From assembly GCA_036346405.1 (NCBI GenBank), contig CM070554.1:46213058-46277057 (forward strand): a stretch of 64,000 nucleotides of DNA, in the 5' to 3' direction. The stretch comes from Phyllostachys edulis (taxonomy: Eukaryota; Streptophyta; Magnoliopsida; Poales; Poaceae). This document shows, one piece after another, positions 1 to 11,915 of this stretch (positions are counted from its first letter, which is position 1; each line of letters starts with the position of its first letter). The notes beneath the pieces are model-generated. The model had not been told where the DNA came from. It worked only from the letters and a program-made list of their open reading frames with translations, and made no database searches. The position numbers and the translations under genes are program-made.

Positions 1-655
1 GGTAAATACGGGATAGCCTGAGCATTGAGTGAACAAAGTCACTCAATGGTATAGGAGATGAAATCTCTGCTAGTACTTTACAACAAAAACTCAGTTTCTA
101 AAACCTGTGTTGGTTATAAATGCTAAGTCTCATTATTTGCTATTACTTAATCTATTTCAATAAATGGCCTGGTGCAAAATAAAAGAACCATGAGTCTTTC
201 CTTTGTTCAGCCTTGCATCTATAATAATTGCATTATGTATTGGCTCACGAGTACGGTTGTGACTTATGCTCACTATTTACATTCTTTTAGTCAGTAAGCA
301 TAAAAGAAGACTTTAGGGACAATTATGAACATTGAACAAGACTGAAGATCAAGAAGGCTAAGAACTAGGTCGTGAGCCCACAGTCGATTGCCAGTGGGCA
401 TATCATGAGGGTTCCACGCGTCATACTTTGATTCTACTTCCGCTGTTGATTCTCTGAAAGTATTTGGCTTGTTCGGCCATTCTGCAAGTCAAAAACCATA
501 AGGTATATTTACGCTTTGTTTAATATTATGCAATAACTTTACATTTTCGTGATATATGTTTGAACCAACAATGTAACTGTGTGCGCCAACTACTGATCCA
601 GAGAATGGCATAAATATACACAGTAGGTCTCAAGTTCCAAATTTGGAGTCTGACA
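1..655 (+). mobile_element. 3' portion of a decayed gypsy-type LTR
   Basis: No coding capacity. By eye this stretch is homologous to 43463-44197: both carry a GGCTCRCGAGYACGG-like block followed by GTGCTCA-like sequence, then CTTCCGCT, GGCYTGTTCGGCC and a final CTACTGATC...TAGGGAATAG-like block. The unit ends in GAGTCTGACA at 655, a TG...CA-type LTR end. The left part lies outside the window. No primer-binding site follows at 656, so this is probably a 3' or solo LTR. Confidence 0.55.
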
Positions 656-2342
656 GAAAGGAAAATAGGTAGCAACTAGATTTCATAATGAAGTCAGTTG
701 ATAGCAACGATAGTTGGAGTGCAATTATTTTGTGTTGAAGTTTGGTGTTAAGCATTACTAAGAGTTGAACTGAAGGGATTTAATAGGTGACATATGTTTA
801 CATGATGGTAAAATTGTCGGATAATAGTATGTCCTTGATGAAAGGGTTTTGGTAGAACCTTTTAATTTGTTTGGTAGATCTTCTGTAAAATAAAGTGGTT
901 GTTGTAGTGAGGTTGTAAGGTTTTGGTATACTCTCAATTTGAGGATGTGATGATAAAATAGTATGGAACAATTTGGTGAGCCTTCGGGGGTGTTATAATG
1001 GAAGAGTAGACGATGACGATTCTTATTAAGTGTGTATTATTCTTGATGTTAGTAAGATTATCAACAGTGGATTGTGAGTGTCTTGTTGATTCTCATAACA
1101 AAAGGTAATTTGATAGTCTTTCGTGGTATAGCTCAAATGAAATGTTTCGAGCTTTGCATTCGTGAACTTTTGGAGTTCATGATTTATGTAGTAACTGAAA
1201 TTAGTTTGAGTAAGTGACTTGTTGGAAAACTTTATAAGTTCTTAAGTGATTCATGTGATTTGGTCTTAAGAGCTCTTCTTGTTTGCGTTGGTAAAGTGAT
1301 GTTGTAATCAAAGAAAATTATTTTATTTGTTAAAGGAAATAGTGTAGTAGAAGTATTTGAGGTTGAAGTTAAGTTTTGTAACTTGCAACTTATTAAAGTG
1401 TGTTTAACTTTTCTGCCGTTGCCACTTAAGAGTTTCTTGAGTTTCAATAGCAATGTTTTACTCTTGTTCGTGGAGGTTGAAATTTTCTTCTTCTGGGACA
1501 TGTGCCCTCAACTGTGGTCTCGTCCTTTGTTTTTTCGAGGTCATTGCTATTTGACAATTTTCCTTGGTCTTGTGTTTACTGCAAGTAGAAAATATTTTTC
1601 TGTGTGCTAAAAACTGCTTTTATTTGCCTCTTCTCTTGAGGAAGGATTAGCCGATTCGTTTTACAAGGGTCTTTTAAAATAAATAGTAGCAACTGGACAA
1701 TGTGGTCAAGTAAATGATTTGTGATACTTTGGGTGCCAGGTTATTTGAGATGCATTGGAGGATAAATTGAATTCATGGAATAATCTATGGAGAGAATTTG
1801 ATTTAAATAGAATGATTGTCTTTGGAGCTAAACTGATTGTAGTGTTGCAACTAGTAGAACCTATAATGATTTATGGTCCAAGATATTTTTTTCCTATTGG
1901 TGGAATATTGGAAGTATCAAAAGTTTGGAAATCTTGATCGATTATTTAGAGTATTACGATTGTGTAAATTGCAAAGTGTGTAGGTGAAATAGGGTGATGT
2001 AGTTTATTGAGAGCCTAAGATTAGTGAGGATTGATGTGTTAGTGTCAGTATATGACTCAATTTTCTATATGAGTTTTGGGGATGAAATTTGGGCTTTGCA
2101 TTTCTATGGTAGAATTTTGGTTGCCTATGATTATGTGTGGAGGTAGTGGAACAAATTGGATTCTAAGAATGGGGATGGTCAGTAATAGAATTCATTTAGT
2201 TGTGGTAAAGGTGTGTGCTGGAAATTTGAAGGTGATTATCCTTAAGGGATTGAGGTGATAGGATTTTAGGTGTAATCTCTATTGAGGTGTTGGGAATCAT
2301 TTGTCAAAATAATTCCTTTGGTTGAGGAGTGGACTAGAGTAT
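656..2342. other. AT-rich stretch without a recognisable gene
   Basis: Only short ORFs occur (up to about 75 codons, for example at 1383-1610 and 1755-1937 on the plus strand) and none matches a family I recognise. It may be decayed retroelement interior or old intergenic DNA. It ends at the start of the gypsy LTR at 2343. Confidence 0.5.
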
Positions 2343-2587
2343 TGTCGGTATTTTAGAACCGAACTTACGTAAAGATTGTTTGATTTGGGGGCTCCTCTAG
2401 GCTCAAAATCACACAGAGATGGAGACATGGGGATTTTTATACAAGTTCAGGCCTTCTCCTAGGAGAATAACAACGCTACTCCTGTGTGTATGTATTGAGT
2501 ATGCTGGATTACAAGATGGAATCAAAGACTAGAGTATTGTGCTTCTAATCTCCGCTGGGTTGCCCCGATTGTCCTGATGATTCTGCC

Positions 2588-2594
2588 TTTTATA
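2588..2594 (-). promoter_or_regulatory. TATA box in the 3' LTR
   Basis: Minus-strand TATAAAA, at the same place as 14578-14584 in the other LTR. It is the likely U3 promoter element; inferred from sequence only. Confidence 0.45.
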
Positions 2595-2845
2595 CAGTCT
2601 CCAAGGTGCACCGTTGTGCCTCCAGTTAAAGGCTGCCTTGATGTCCCAGATTATTGAGCCGTTTCTGGAGATTATTACGGGAGTAGTAACGTTCCCACGC
2701 CGCTAGGCAGTTATCACCATAACAAAGGGGTTAAAATTGTGCCATTATTCCAGAGAATAACCGCATAGTTTACTCCCCATATCTTAAATATGGCGCGGAA
2801 GATTCCCTGATTGACTAGGCCTACATGCTTGTAAGCATTGTCGAT

Positions 2846-3022
2846 TAGGGACTGGTCGTAGGAAAGCTTACGACCAGGTGGTGGTGGTAGACGATCTTAC
2901 GACCACGGACTGATCGTAGAAAAACTTATGATCATAGGATAGTCGTATGACTTACGATTATGGGGTAGTCGTAAGAGGACTTACAACAACTAGGTGGTCG
3001 TAGAAGTACTTACAACCTCCAG
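2846..3022. repeat. Array of short imperfect hairpins (GTCGTA...TTACGAC) in the LTR
   Basis: About six units of 25-30 bp, each with a GGTCGTA-type left arm and a TTACGACC-type right arm around a short purine-rich loop. The same unit recurs in the other LTR (about 14846-15012), in two introns of the antisense gene (4676-4829, 6343-6476) and near 8205-8310. Confidence 0.75.
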
Positions 3023-3133
3023 ATTCTCCCTCATGGCTATTAAGGGGTATACTTAAGAGTTATATGACGTCATTATTATCCATAATATGAATTATAGATA
3101 TATAATAAAATAAGGATTATTATATCCTCGTCA

Positions 3134-3152
3134 TCTAGCCCCCCAGCTTAAG
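3134..3152 (-). other. Polypurine tract of the gypsy element
   Basis: The minus strand reads AAGCTGGGGGGCTAGA directly before the 3' LTR start (TGACGAGG). This purine-rich stretch is where plus-strand DNA synthesis would be primed. Confidence 0.6.
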
Positions 3153-4675
3153 CGAAAATAACTTACTTGGAGAAGGAGCAGTAGATGGTCTTACGACCAG
3201 TAAGTTGTCGTAGGGAAATGGTCGAAAGAAGAACTCTTTGATTGGTGTTTCATTTGACCAGAATTTTACTTGGTCAAGAAAATTGTGGAATAATCTTGCG
3301 ACTTTCAAGGTGGTCGTAGGAGATCTTACGATCATCGAGTGGTCGCAGTACTATGGTTGGAAGTAGAATATTTCCAATAGCTGTTGCGTTTGATCAGAAA
3401 AAGACTTGGTCAAGAAGGTAATTTCGCTTGAGGTGTAAAAACTGACCTGATTACCTCGAGCAGACAAATTTAAGAATCCCAATCGACTCCCTCACCTTTG
3501 TCTGTTAGAGTGGTTCCCGAAACGTTGGCAACCGTTGGGTAGCTACGTCTTTTTAACCTCAGGCGTGCGGTTATAAATATTCACCGTGGGTAAGGATAAA
3601 GTCTTTTACCTTCCCCCAAATTGCTCTCACTGTTCAAACTTTCGAGTTCTCCGCCGCCAACCAAATCGAGCCTTGTTCCCCAATCTTCCCAAATCCAAAC
3701 CTTCAGCCTTTGGGAGAAATGGCCGAAGCCGCTTCCCAGTGGGTCGAATCGGAGATGGATACGACCAGAATCCAGGCTTTGGTCGACTCCGAGAAGATCC
3801 CGAAGGAGGAATTCGTAAAGTGGATTGAGGCCGCCGGGCAGCATTGGCCGTCTGGGGAGATTGGACAAATCCCCGTCTTCCAAGCATTCTATGAGTGTGG
3901 TTTTCGATTGCCCACTCATCCTTTTCTCACATTGGTACTCGAATACTTCCAAGTGGAGTTGGTGAACCTCGTTCCCAACTCTATCACAATGTTGGGGGTG
4001 TTTGTGTACCTTTGCGAAGCCTACCTGGGGATTCTGGCTGATTTGGAGTTGTTCCGGTACTTCTACGGAATGACCCGACTAGGCGGAATCGCCGGTAGTT
4101 ATAGTATGAAGCTCCACAATGGGAAGTCGAAGGAGTATATTCAGATGTTTACCTAGTCGTCGTGGCCGGGGTGGAAGAAGAGGTGGTTCTATTGAGAGAT
4201 CACCAACGAGGACAACCTCTCCTTCGTCGGGAAGCCGGCCGAGAAGGTTTCTTCTTGGGATGCGATTCCCAAGGATCTCGATCGGATCACCTCCTTCATT
4301 CAAGCTATTGCAGACTTAAAGGAAGAGAGGCTTATCGGATGGCACGGGTTGTGAAGGATTTCATCACGCGCCGCATCAGCCCTCTGAAGAAGAGGGCTCA
4401 TCAGATGTGGAGGTACTCGAGCCCAACGGTCCCGACGAGGGACTACGCGGAGAGTAAGTAAACTTTGAGCTTTAGCCTTCTTTCTGTTAATTTTGATTTA
4501 GGCTTTACTGAAAGTTTCCTTAACCCTGCAGACCTCTCACAAGAGGAGATTGACGCTTGGGTCAAGCTTATCTGTGAGAAGCCCCCAGCCCATGTTGTGG
4601 CGCCTCCAATCTTGGCTGACTTGTCTCCAGAGGACAAGGTGGAGCGCCTAAAGGTAATCTAGAGTTGATTTCGTC

Positions 4676-4829
4676 TTTATGACTTTGTAGTCATAGAAGA
4701 ACTTATGACTGGGTACTGATCGTAGCAAGACTTACGATCAGGTTCTGGTCGTAGAAGAACTTACGACTAGGGGGTTGTCGTAGAAAAAGCTTACGACATG
4801 GTAAATAGTCGCATAAGAACTTACGACCA
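4676..4829. repeat. Hairpin repeat array inside intron 2 of the antisense gene
   Basis: Five consecutive units of the form GTCGTAGAAGAACTTACGAC with changes that keep the arms complementary. They lie wholly between the donor at 4654 and the acceptor at 4861. Confidence 0.75.
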
Positions 4830-6342
4830 CTTCATAATCTCTCTCTTCCTGATTTCTGCAGAAAGTAGGCATGGAGAACCGTTAGGACGACGAAGAAGTC
4901 GAACTGATGGTTGTCGGTGCGGCCGTAGAGCAGTTTGTTTCTCCTCCGGCTAAGAGACGTCGGCTTGTTAAAGCCGTCGACAAGGGAGGCCCAAGCTCGA
5001 GTACCTTTGACCCGACTAAACCTTTCGCAAAATCTGATGCTGACCTGGCTGTTGCAGTAGAAACTGCGGTCGAAGCGGCTGAACCTCTCAAGCGTAAAGC
5101 CCCCCAAGATCAAGGTACCCTTCTATGCTGACAATAAGACTTTCGCATTTTCTCCTTCCTGCGGTTTTATCAAATGACTAGAAAAGGAGAATCGGAAGAG
5201 TTTCATGTCTTTTATGAAGGGAAATACTACGCCAGTAGTGCCTGTGGTCGAGGGTAGCGATGCCCTTGAGGTGGTCGAGACCAGTCTCGACCATCTAGAG
5301 AGCCAAGAGACTCAAGGGGCGATGGCGCTTGTTCAAGATCCACGATCAGACGTGATCGTGGCCGTTCCTCAATTTAAGTCTCAACCAGACGTGGTTGAGA
5401 AAAAGTCGAAGAAACCTTCCATAGGGAGGGTTGTTTCCAAACTTAAGATCAAGTCTGACACTCGGAGGTACGTAAAAAGAGACAAAAGTGTAAGGACAAC
5501 ATTTACCTTTTGCTTTTTATCACCTGATCGTGTTTTTCTTTTTATGATCTCAGCTTGGCTCTTCTTATCATCAAGGACGTTCCTGTCAAGGAACCCACTG
5601 CAGTTTCTTCGGCAGACGAAGAAACGATAGTAGCGGCGGTCGAATGGTCGTCTGTCGTCCGAGTGGTGGAAGGTGCCGTTATAGCTAGCGTGGCTACGAC
5701 CACCGGGACAGTCGTAGAGTCAGAAACGGCTACGACCATAGGGGTGGTAGTAGAGTCGGGGACAGCTGCGACCACAGGAGTGGCCGTAGAGACCGAGGCA
5801 GAGGTGGCGTCTGATACTGCGGAGGCATCAGAGTGTCGTGCTGGAAAGGAGGTTGTCGCAGACGTTCCTCCAGGCCCTCAAGGAGGGGCTGGTGTTACCG
5901 AATCGAGGATGAAGAATATGCTAACTTCGCCTCTGAGTTCTTCAGGCCGTCTTCCATTATGGGATCTTCTGCTCTTAGACCTCGTGCTCATGTTCCTCAC
6001 CCCAAGAATATTCCCGACGGAGGGGATGTCTTCGATGACGCGTGTCTCGAAGAGGTGTGGTGGGACCGAGTCCGAGAGGTTGATGAACTGAGGAATCCCA
6101 CAAGGGTAGTGTCTTCGTTTGCACGAATTGCGATGAATGTAAGTACCTACTGTTCGGCATTTGTACTCATACATTTCCTTGCTTCTAACTATCTTTCTTC
6201 ATGCAGAGAGCATTGGAGCAAATTGTTACTGTTGTTGAATACAACAGGCAACTTGTCCAATTGCGACAGGAGAAAGCGGAACTCTGCGAGCAGGCAAAGA
6301 AATGGTAAGTAACTGCTTTTCGTAGCCTTTTATGTTTCGACC

Positions 6343-6476
6343 ACTTACGCAGTACTTGCGGGGTTTGTCGTAGAAGATATTACGACTAGGTATTGGTCGT
6401 AGGAGGACTTACGAGCAGGGTATTGTCATAGAAAAACTTACGATAAGGACTTAGTCGTAGAAGAACTTACGACCAT
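6343..6476. repeat. Hairpin repeat array inside the intron at 6305-6510
   Basis: Four units of the same GTCGTA/TTACGAC hairpin, again confined to an intron. The arms are partly mutated (for example GTCATAGAAAAACTTACGAT). Confidence 0.7.
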
Positions 6477-7334
6477 GTTCTTTACTGACGTCTATTCTTT
6501 CCCTTTGTAGGTTTAAGAGTGACGAGAAGATCTTAGCTGATTCTCTCGACTTTGAGAGGGCCGAGACGAAGAAGCTAAGGGAGGAGATTGTAGACCTCCG
6601 GAAAAAGCTTCAGGAGGCAAACTCTGCAAACCAAAAGTTGCAGGGACGACTAAGCGGTAAGTGCTGAACTTAAGACCACCTTCGACCTCTTTTTCTTTTT
6701 CTAAATCTCATTCTCTTTCAGACAAAGACCAAGAGGTCTAGACGTGGGAGCAACGTTACCTTAAGGACACTGTCGCCTACGCTGAAGAAGCCAAGATGTT
6801 AGATTCTCAACTTATTGGTAAGCAAATCTTTACCTGTAATTGATTGTGTTTTCCTCTCGAGGTCATTTTATCCGACTGGTCTTATTCTTTTCAGAACAAG
6901 TAGTACAAGTAAAATGACTTCGCGAGGCATCGACTCGCAATCAGGAGGAAATGAAGGCTTTGAAGATCAATCTTCAGGACAATATTTCACTCCTGAACAA
7001 TGTACTCGGTGGGCTTCATGCTGAGGGGATTACTCCTCGTGATGACACGTTGTCTGCCCAATCGAGTGCTATTGGTGAACAAGTCGGGACTTCGCAAGAG
7101 TTGGTGACTACTCTGAGGGCTAACTAATTCGACTCGATAAAGAATGCGGTCCAAGAGGGAATAAGATTTGTCTTAGCAAAACTTAAATCTCATGATCCCA
7201 ACCTTAATCTGCAGCTTATCGTAAACGACTTCGCCTGCCCTGAACCAGAGGCAGAGCAATTAATAGCGACAATGCAGTCGATCGCCGAGTTGGTCACGGA
7301 TGGTATGCACATCAGTTCTCCTCCGCTAGAGTAG

Positions 7335-8388
7335 TCTGTACCCGAGTCGTGTAAAGACAATTTTTTTGTTGATGTTGCTATATAATCCTTCCTTCTTCCT
7401 GAAAATCATCTTATCGAGTAGTTAGTAACTCATAAGATAATGAATGGAAAAAATAGCAAGACTAAGAATTGAAGTCAAATTAATAACTTTATCTTAGCCC
7501 CGACTATTTGCTTGGTTTATTTAGATAAACCGAGTAAATAGTGTTAAATGGGTTTTCTGAAAAAGAGAGTAGTTTAGCTAACTTGTAGTTTTTCGATCAC
7601 GATAATCTTGCACTGGTTGAAAGAGTAGGAACGAGTTGACACTAGGAAGTTCCTTCTAGTGGGCAGGACCACGTGTAGAGAGGAAAGGCTTCGACTAGGT
7701 GATGTTACCATCTCCGACCAGATTAATCAAATCAAGAACGGTCAACTTGAGTTAGATAAACGTCTGGAGTAACTTAAAAAATTTGTTCAGCTTATTTCAA
7801 TGCACCTAGTAGGTTCGCTCTAGTAGCAAGAGTTAGAAACAGAACGACGCTAGGAAGTTCCTTCTAGTGGGCAGGACCATGTGCACAGAGGAAAGTCTTC
7901 GGCTAGTTGTTGCAACTTCCTCCGACTAGTTAAAACAAATCGAGTTTATCAAAAGTAGTCGAGCAAATTTGGAAAGTGTACTCGGCTTAATTTTTTTTCA
8001 AAAAGATGAATGAAGAAATAAATTAAGGTACTAAGAGTCGGCTTGACATTATTTCGACCATATTTTGAACCCAAGCTCTTTGTGTTGGCAGCAAAAAGGG
8101 AGGAACGAATCGACTCTAGGAAGTTCATTCTAGTGGGTAGGACCACGTGCAGAGAGGAAAGGCTTCGACTAGGTGATGTTACCATCATTTCGACCAGTGT
8201 AAAGATGAACTGGGTACTGGTCGTAGAATGTCTTACGACTAGTGTATTGTCGTGGAAGAGCTCACAACTAGGAACTGGTCGAGGGTGGACCTTCGACTAG
8301 GGTATGGTTGAAAGAATTGTCAAAGCGCTACTCAAAGTAAAACAATAAAGATAGAAAGAACTTGATGCTTTATTGAATGGTTGGTTGC
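7335..8388. other. Non-coding tail of the gypsy element between the antisense gene and integrase
   Basis: No ORF of note. It holds an interspersed ~90-bp repeat (three copies, listed separately) and a last group of GTCGTA/TTACGAC hairpins at about 8205-8310. Confidence 0.6.
7628..8197. repeat. Three spaced copies of a ~90-bp repeat
   Basis: Copies at 7628-7721, 7841-7930 and 8102-8197 share a core AGGAAGTTCCTTCTAGTGGG followed by CAGGACCACGTG and an AGAGGAAAGGCTTCGACTAG-like segment. Spacing is about 213 and 261 bp, with AT-rich sequence between copies. Confidence 0.8.
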
Positions 8389-9709
8389 TTACACATAGAA
8401 TTTGCGCAACTGGTTGATGTTCCAAGAATTAGAGAGAACCCGGCTGTCTTCCATTGCCAGTCGTACCGAGCCTGGACTTATAACTTCGACTATCGTGTAA
8501 GGACCTTCCCACTTGGGGAAAAGTTTGTTCCGATTAGACTGGGATTGAATTTTCCTCAATACCAAGTCACCTACAGCAAGGCTGCGAGATTGGACCTTAC
8601 AATCGTAGTATTGCGCAGGGCTTGCTGGTATACTGCTGAACGGATTAAGGCCTTATTTCTCTTCTCTTCGAGCAGGTTAATGTCATCTGGTCGAAGTTGT
8701 TCTTAGGTTGAGTCATTGAAACTCTCGACCTTTGTAGACCTGATCTTTAGTTCTAGCGGAAACATGGTTTCGGCACCAAAGATTAGGAAAAAATGTGTTT
8801 CGCCTGTTGCCCGACTAGCGGTTGTGCGAAATGCCCATAATATTGAGGGTAATTCTTGTACCCAAGCCCCTGATCACTTAACAAGCTGGTCGAAGACTTG
8901 AGTTTTAATTCCCTGCATTATTTGGCCATTCACTCGTTCGGCTGCCCTATTGCTTTGGGGATGGGCGATAGAGGCGTAATAGAGTTTGGTACCCAACTCG
9001 TCGTAAAATTCCTGAAATTTTGCGCTCGAAAATTATTTACCATTATCTGTGATTATTCGACTTGGGACTCCAAACCAAGTAATCACGCTTCTCATCATGA
9101 ACCGTTTTGCGGCTTCCGTTGTTATCCCAGTCATAGGTTCGGCTTCGATCCATTTTGTAAACGTATCAATAGCCACAAAAAGGAACTCGAAACCTCCTAG
9201 AGCCATCGGGAAAGGTCCTAGGATATCGAGACCCCAGGTCGCAAAAGGCCAAGATAGAGGGCTTGTTTGTAATTCCTAAGCTGGTTGGTGTATTTGCCTG
9301 CTATGAAACTTGCATTGTACACATTTCTTAACCAACTCTTTGGCATCGTAGAGGGTTGTTGGCCAGTAAAATCCTTGTCGAAAGGCTTTTTCGACCAACG
9401 TTCTATAGGAAGCATGAGTTCCATAGATGCCCTGTGTATGTCGTGAAGGAGGTTTCGTGCTTCTCTCTGCGGTATGCATCGCATGAGTACCCCTTGAGTA
9501 CCTCTTTTATAGAGGACTCCTTCGACCAAAGTGTACATTTTGGCCTTTCGGGATAAACGATCTTCTTCGAGATCGTCATCGGGTACGGAACCCGTCTGAA
9601 GATACTTGTAGATGGGATCCATCCAAGTATCCTTGTATTCTAGAGAGGTTGTCTCAATAGGAGATGTCTCTGGTGTGTCCACTAGAGAAGGCTTCTGGAG
9701 TTGCTCCAA
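8389..9709 (-). pseudogene. Gypsy integrase (3' part of pol), decayed
   Basis: Minus strand. The order is a zinc-binding N-terminus (histidine pair in a GIYGTHASYRTLVEKAF-like stretch, then CVQCKFH; HHCC type), then the DDE core and a C-terminal tail ending INQLRKFYV with TAA at 8389. The catalytic acids are visible: D in WGLDILGPFP (about 9240), D in ITDNGK (about 9040) and E in AAERVNG (about 8930). Lesions include a frameshift in the zinc region near 9480, TAA at 9033-9035 just after ITDNGK, and more stops downstream. An intact protein would insert the cDNA into the genome; this one cannot be made whole. Confidence 0.88.
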
Positions 9710-10431
9710 TAAGACCCCTTTTGATACTTGTGATCGGGAAGAAGCTATCCGAGCAAGCTGGTCTGCGAGGAAATTATCCTTTCGAGGGATGAATTGTACC
9801 TCGAAACCGAAAAAATGCTTTTCAAGCTTTCGATCCTCCGATAAGTACCGAGATATGGTCAGATTAGAGCACTAGTACTCTTTTCCAACCTGATTCACGA
9901 CTAGTTGAGAGTCTCCTCTCACGAGTAGTCGTCGAATCACGAGCGCTTTCGCAGCTCATATGCCGGCTAGTAAACCTTCGTATTCTGCCATGTTGTTAGA
10001 GGCCTGAAAGTTTAACTGTATGTCATACTTTAAGGTCTCTCCGTTAGAAGATTCCAGGACCACCCCAGCCCCCGAGCCACTTAAAGTAAGTGATCCATCA
10101 AAATACATCATCCACCTGTCGTGGGTAACGTGCTGGGGATCCTGAATAGGTTCAGGATTTGTCCATTTGGCGACAAAGTCTGCCAAGATCTGGGATTTAA
10201 TGGTCGTTCGGGACACGAAATGGAGGTCGAACTCCCCAAGTTCTACTGACCATTTAGACATGCGTCCTGCTGTTTCCCTATTCTGGAGGATTACTCCTAA
10301 GGGAAACTCAAACAGCACAATTATCTTGTGCGCCTGAAAATAATGCTGCAGTTTCCTTGAAGACATGAGGAGGGCATAGAGAAGCTTTTGGACCTAAGGG
10401 TATCGCTCCTTAGGTCCATGCAAAACTTCAC
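9710..10431 (-). pseudogene. RT-connection and second RNase H-like domain of gypsy pol
   Basis: Minus strand. It contains the end of the RT-associated RNase H (SSRKLQHYFQAHKI, then SKWSVELGEFDLHF) followed by a second RNase H-like domain starting MMYFDGSLTLSGSGAGVVL, with NNMAEYEGLLAGI. This duplicated RNase H marks Tat-lineage elements. A TAG interrupts the ERYP/VQKLL stretch near 10395. A 5-bp tandem duplication (CACTG twice, 10442-10451) shifts the frame relative to the RT ORF upstream. Confidence 0.85.
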
Positions 10432-11540
10432 TTACGCAGTACACTGCACTGGTCGTTGAATGTTTTCACGTTCTACGACTAGTACCACGCTCACTGCCTG
10501 TGGCGTGGCAGCTAGATAAATTAAGAGCGTCTCTTCTGGTTTCGGGGAAACTAGAACAGGAGCACTCGTAAGATATCTCTTGACATCCTCAAAGGCAGCG
10601 TTTGCCTCTTCCGACCACTCGAAACCCTCATGCTTCCTTAGAAGTTTGAAGAAAGGTAGTCCTTTTTCCCCCAGTCGTGCTATGAAACGACTTAAAGCCG
10701 CCATACACCCTGTGAGCTTTTGGACTTCTTTCTTCGTGGTTGGAGAGCGCATTTGAACAATGGCTTTTATCTTTTCGGGATTTGCTTCGATCCCTCGTAC
10801 AGAGACTAGGAATCCAAGCAATTTTCCCGAAGAGACTCCAAACACACACTTCTCAAGATTGAGTTTCAAGCGGTGTTTTCTGAGGTTGTCGAACGTCTCC
10901 TGCAAGTCCGAAACATGATCAAGTCGTTTGATGCTTTTTACGACTAGATCGTCAACATAGGTTTTCAAATTTCGGCCTAGCTGAGGTGAAAAAGTCGATT
11001 GCATCAAGCGTTGAAAAGAAGCGTTAGCATTTTTAGACCAAATGACATTTTGACATAGCAAAAATATACCAAATGGAGTAATAAATGCAATATTTTCTTT
11101 ATCTTCTAGACACATATTAATCTGATGGTAGCTAGAATATGCATCTAGAAAACTTAAAGTTTCGCAACCAACAGTAGAGTCAACCAACTGATCAATACGA
11201 GGTAAAGGGAAATCATCTTTTGGACAAGCTTTATTAAGATCAGTGAAGTCTACGCACATTCACCACTTGCCGTTAGACTTCCTTACCATTACAGGGTTGG
11301 CCAACCACTCTGGGTGGTCGACTTCTCTTATAAAGCCTGCTTTAAGTAGCTTATCCAATTCTGACCTTATAGTATCTCGTCGATCAAGGGCAAATCTCCG
11401 TAATTTTTGTTTTACGGGTACCTTGTTAGGCCGTAGAGCTAGCATGTGCTCGATCACTTCCCTCAGGACTCCGGGCATGTCGGATGCTTGCCACGCGAAG
11501 ACACCTGCGTTTGCTCGGAGGAAAGTGATGATGGCGTCTT
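10432..11540 (-). pseudogene. Gypsy reverse transcriptase and first RNase H
   Basis: Minus strand. RT motifs in order are a LRPNKVPVKQKLRRF lead-in, NGKW/MCVDFTDLNKACP, FLDAYSSYHQI (first catalytic Asp), YVDDLVVKS (the YxDD box at about 10945) and LGFLVSVRGIEANPEK. These are followed by the RNase H start (VLVSPKPEETLLIYLA). A TGA splits NGKW from MCVDF at about 11260-11262, where the family normally has Arg, consistent with a C-to-T change of CGA. The stretch between FLDAY and YVDD is also diverged. The protein would copy element RNA into DNA. Confidence 0.9.
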
Positions 11541-11915
11541 CCTATTTGGGGTCGGAAGTATCCCTGATGTGAACAGTCTTCGAAGGTTCCTCCTGACCCA
11601 GGGGAACCTCTTTCACTTGGTCGTTCGGCTTGGGCGCAGCTTTTGGCTTCGAGTTCTTGGTCGAAGGCTGCCCTTTTTCTTCCCGAGCTGGTATATGCTC
11701 CACCATCTCGAGGGATCGACGGTCACACGTGTGCACCATCTTCTTATCACAATGAATTGTGATTACTCCTTTGGGACCTGACATCTTAAGACATTGATAC
11801 CCATAATGAGTTGCTATTAAGAATTTAGCCAAAGCTGGTCGTCCGAGTATGGCGTTATATGCCGTATCAAAATCGACCACATCAAAGGAGATCTTCTTCG
11901 TCCTCGTGTTCGACT
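11541..11915 (-). pseudogene. Gypsy protease remnant lacking the active site
   Basis: Minus strand. Only the C-terminal part of the aspartic protease region is present (KKISFDVVDFDTAYNAILGRP, then a basic linker before RT). The gag C-terminus (FGGSSAYELRQQLK) runs almost directly into this point, so the part that normally holds the catalytic D-S/T-G motif is missing, with a frame change at the join near 11915. Processing of gag-pol could not occur from this copy. Confidence 0.75.

Larger units (their letters stand above)
2343..3133 (-). repeat. 3' LTR of the gypsy element
   Basis: Starts TGTCGGTATTTT and ends CCTCGTCA. It is nearly identical in layout to 14333-15125. It contains the TATA-like TATAAAA (minus strand, 2588-2594) and the cluster of short GTCGTA/TTACGAC hairpins near its right end. 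Confidence 0.93.
3719..7334 (+). pseudogene. Spliced antisense accessory gene inside the gypsy element (Transposase_28-like plus coiled coil)
   Basis: A multi-exon gene runs opposite to gag-pol. Visible exons are 3719-4453, 4532-4653, 4862-5114, 5181-5467, 5554-6138, 6207-6304, 6511-6656, 6721-6815 and about 6894-7334, with GTAAGT/GTAATC/GTACGT donors and TGCAG/TTTCAG/TTGTAG acceptors. The start is the ATG at 3719, after an in-frame TTG. The N-terminus (GFRLPTHPF, then LCEAYLGILADLELFRYFY) resembles the plant 'putative gypsy type transposon' domain (Transposase_28). The last exons are heptad-like and rich in E, K and L, suggesting a coiled coil. Stops are seen at 4154 (TAG), about 4188, in exon 3 (MENR then TAG), in the DKDQEV exon and in the last exon, so the copy is dead. 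It compares with the antisense gene of Grande-type Tat elements. The protein's function is unknown. Confidence 0.75.

Noticed and set aside
3581..3952. 123-codon minus-strand frame and 86-codon partner
   Set aside because: Shadows of the first exon of the antisense gene on the plus strand, which has family-like motifs and splice sites.
4676..4829. CRISPR-like array of palindromic repeats
   Set aside because: Units are imperfect hairpins with almost no unique spacers, lie in introns of a plant retrotransposon gene, and have no cas genes nearby.
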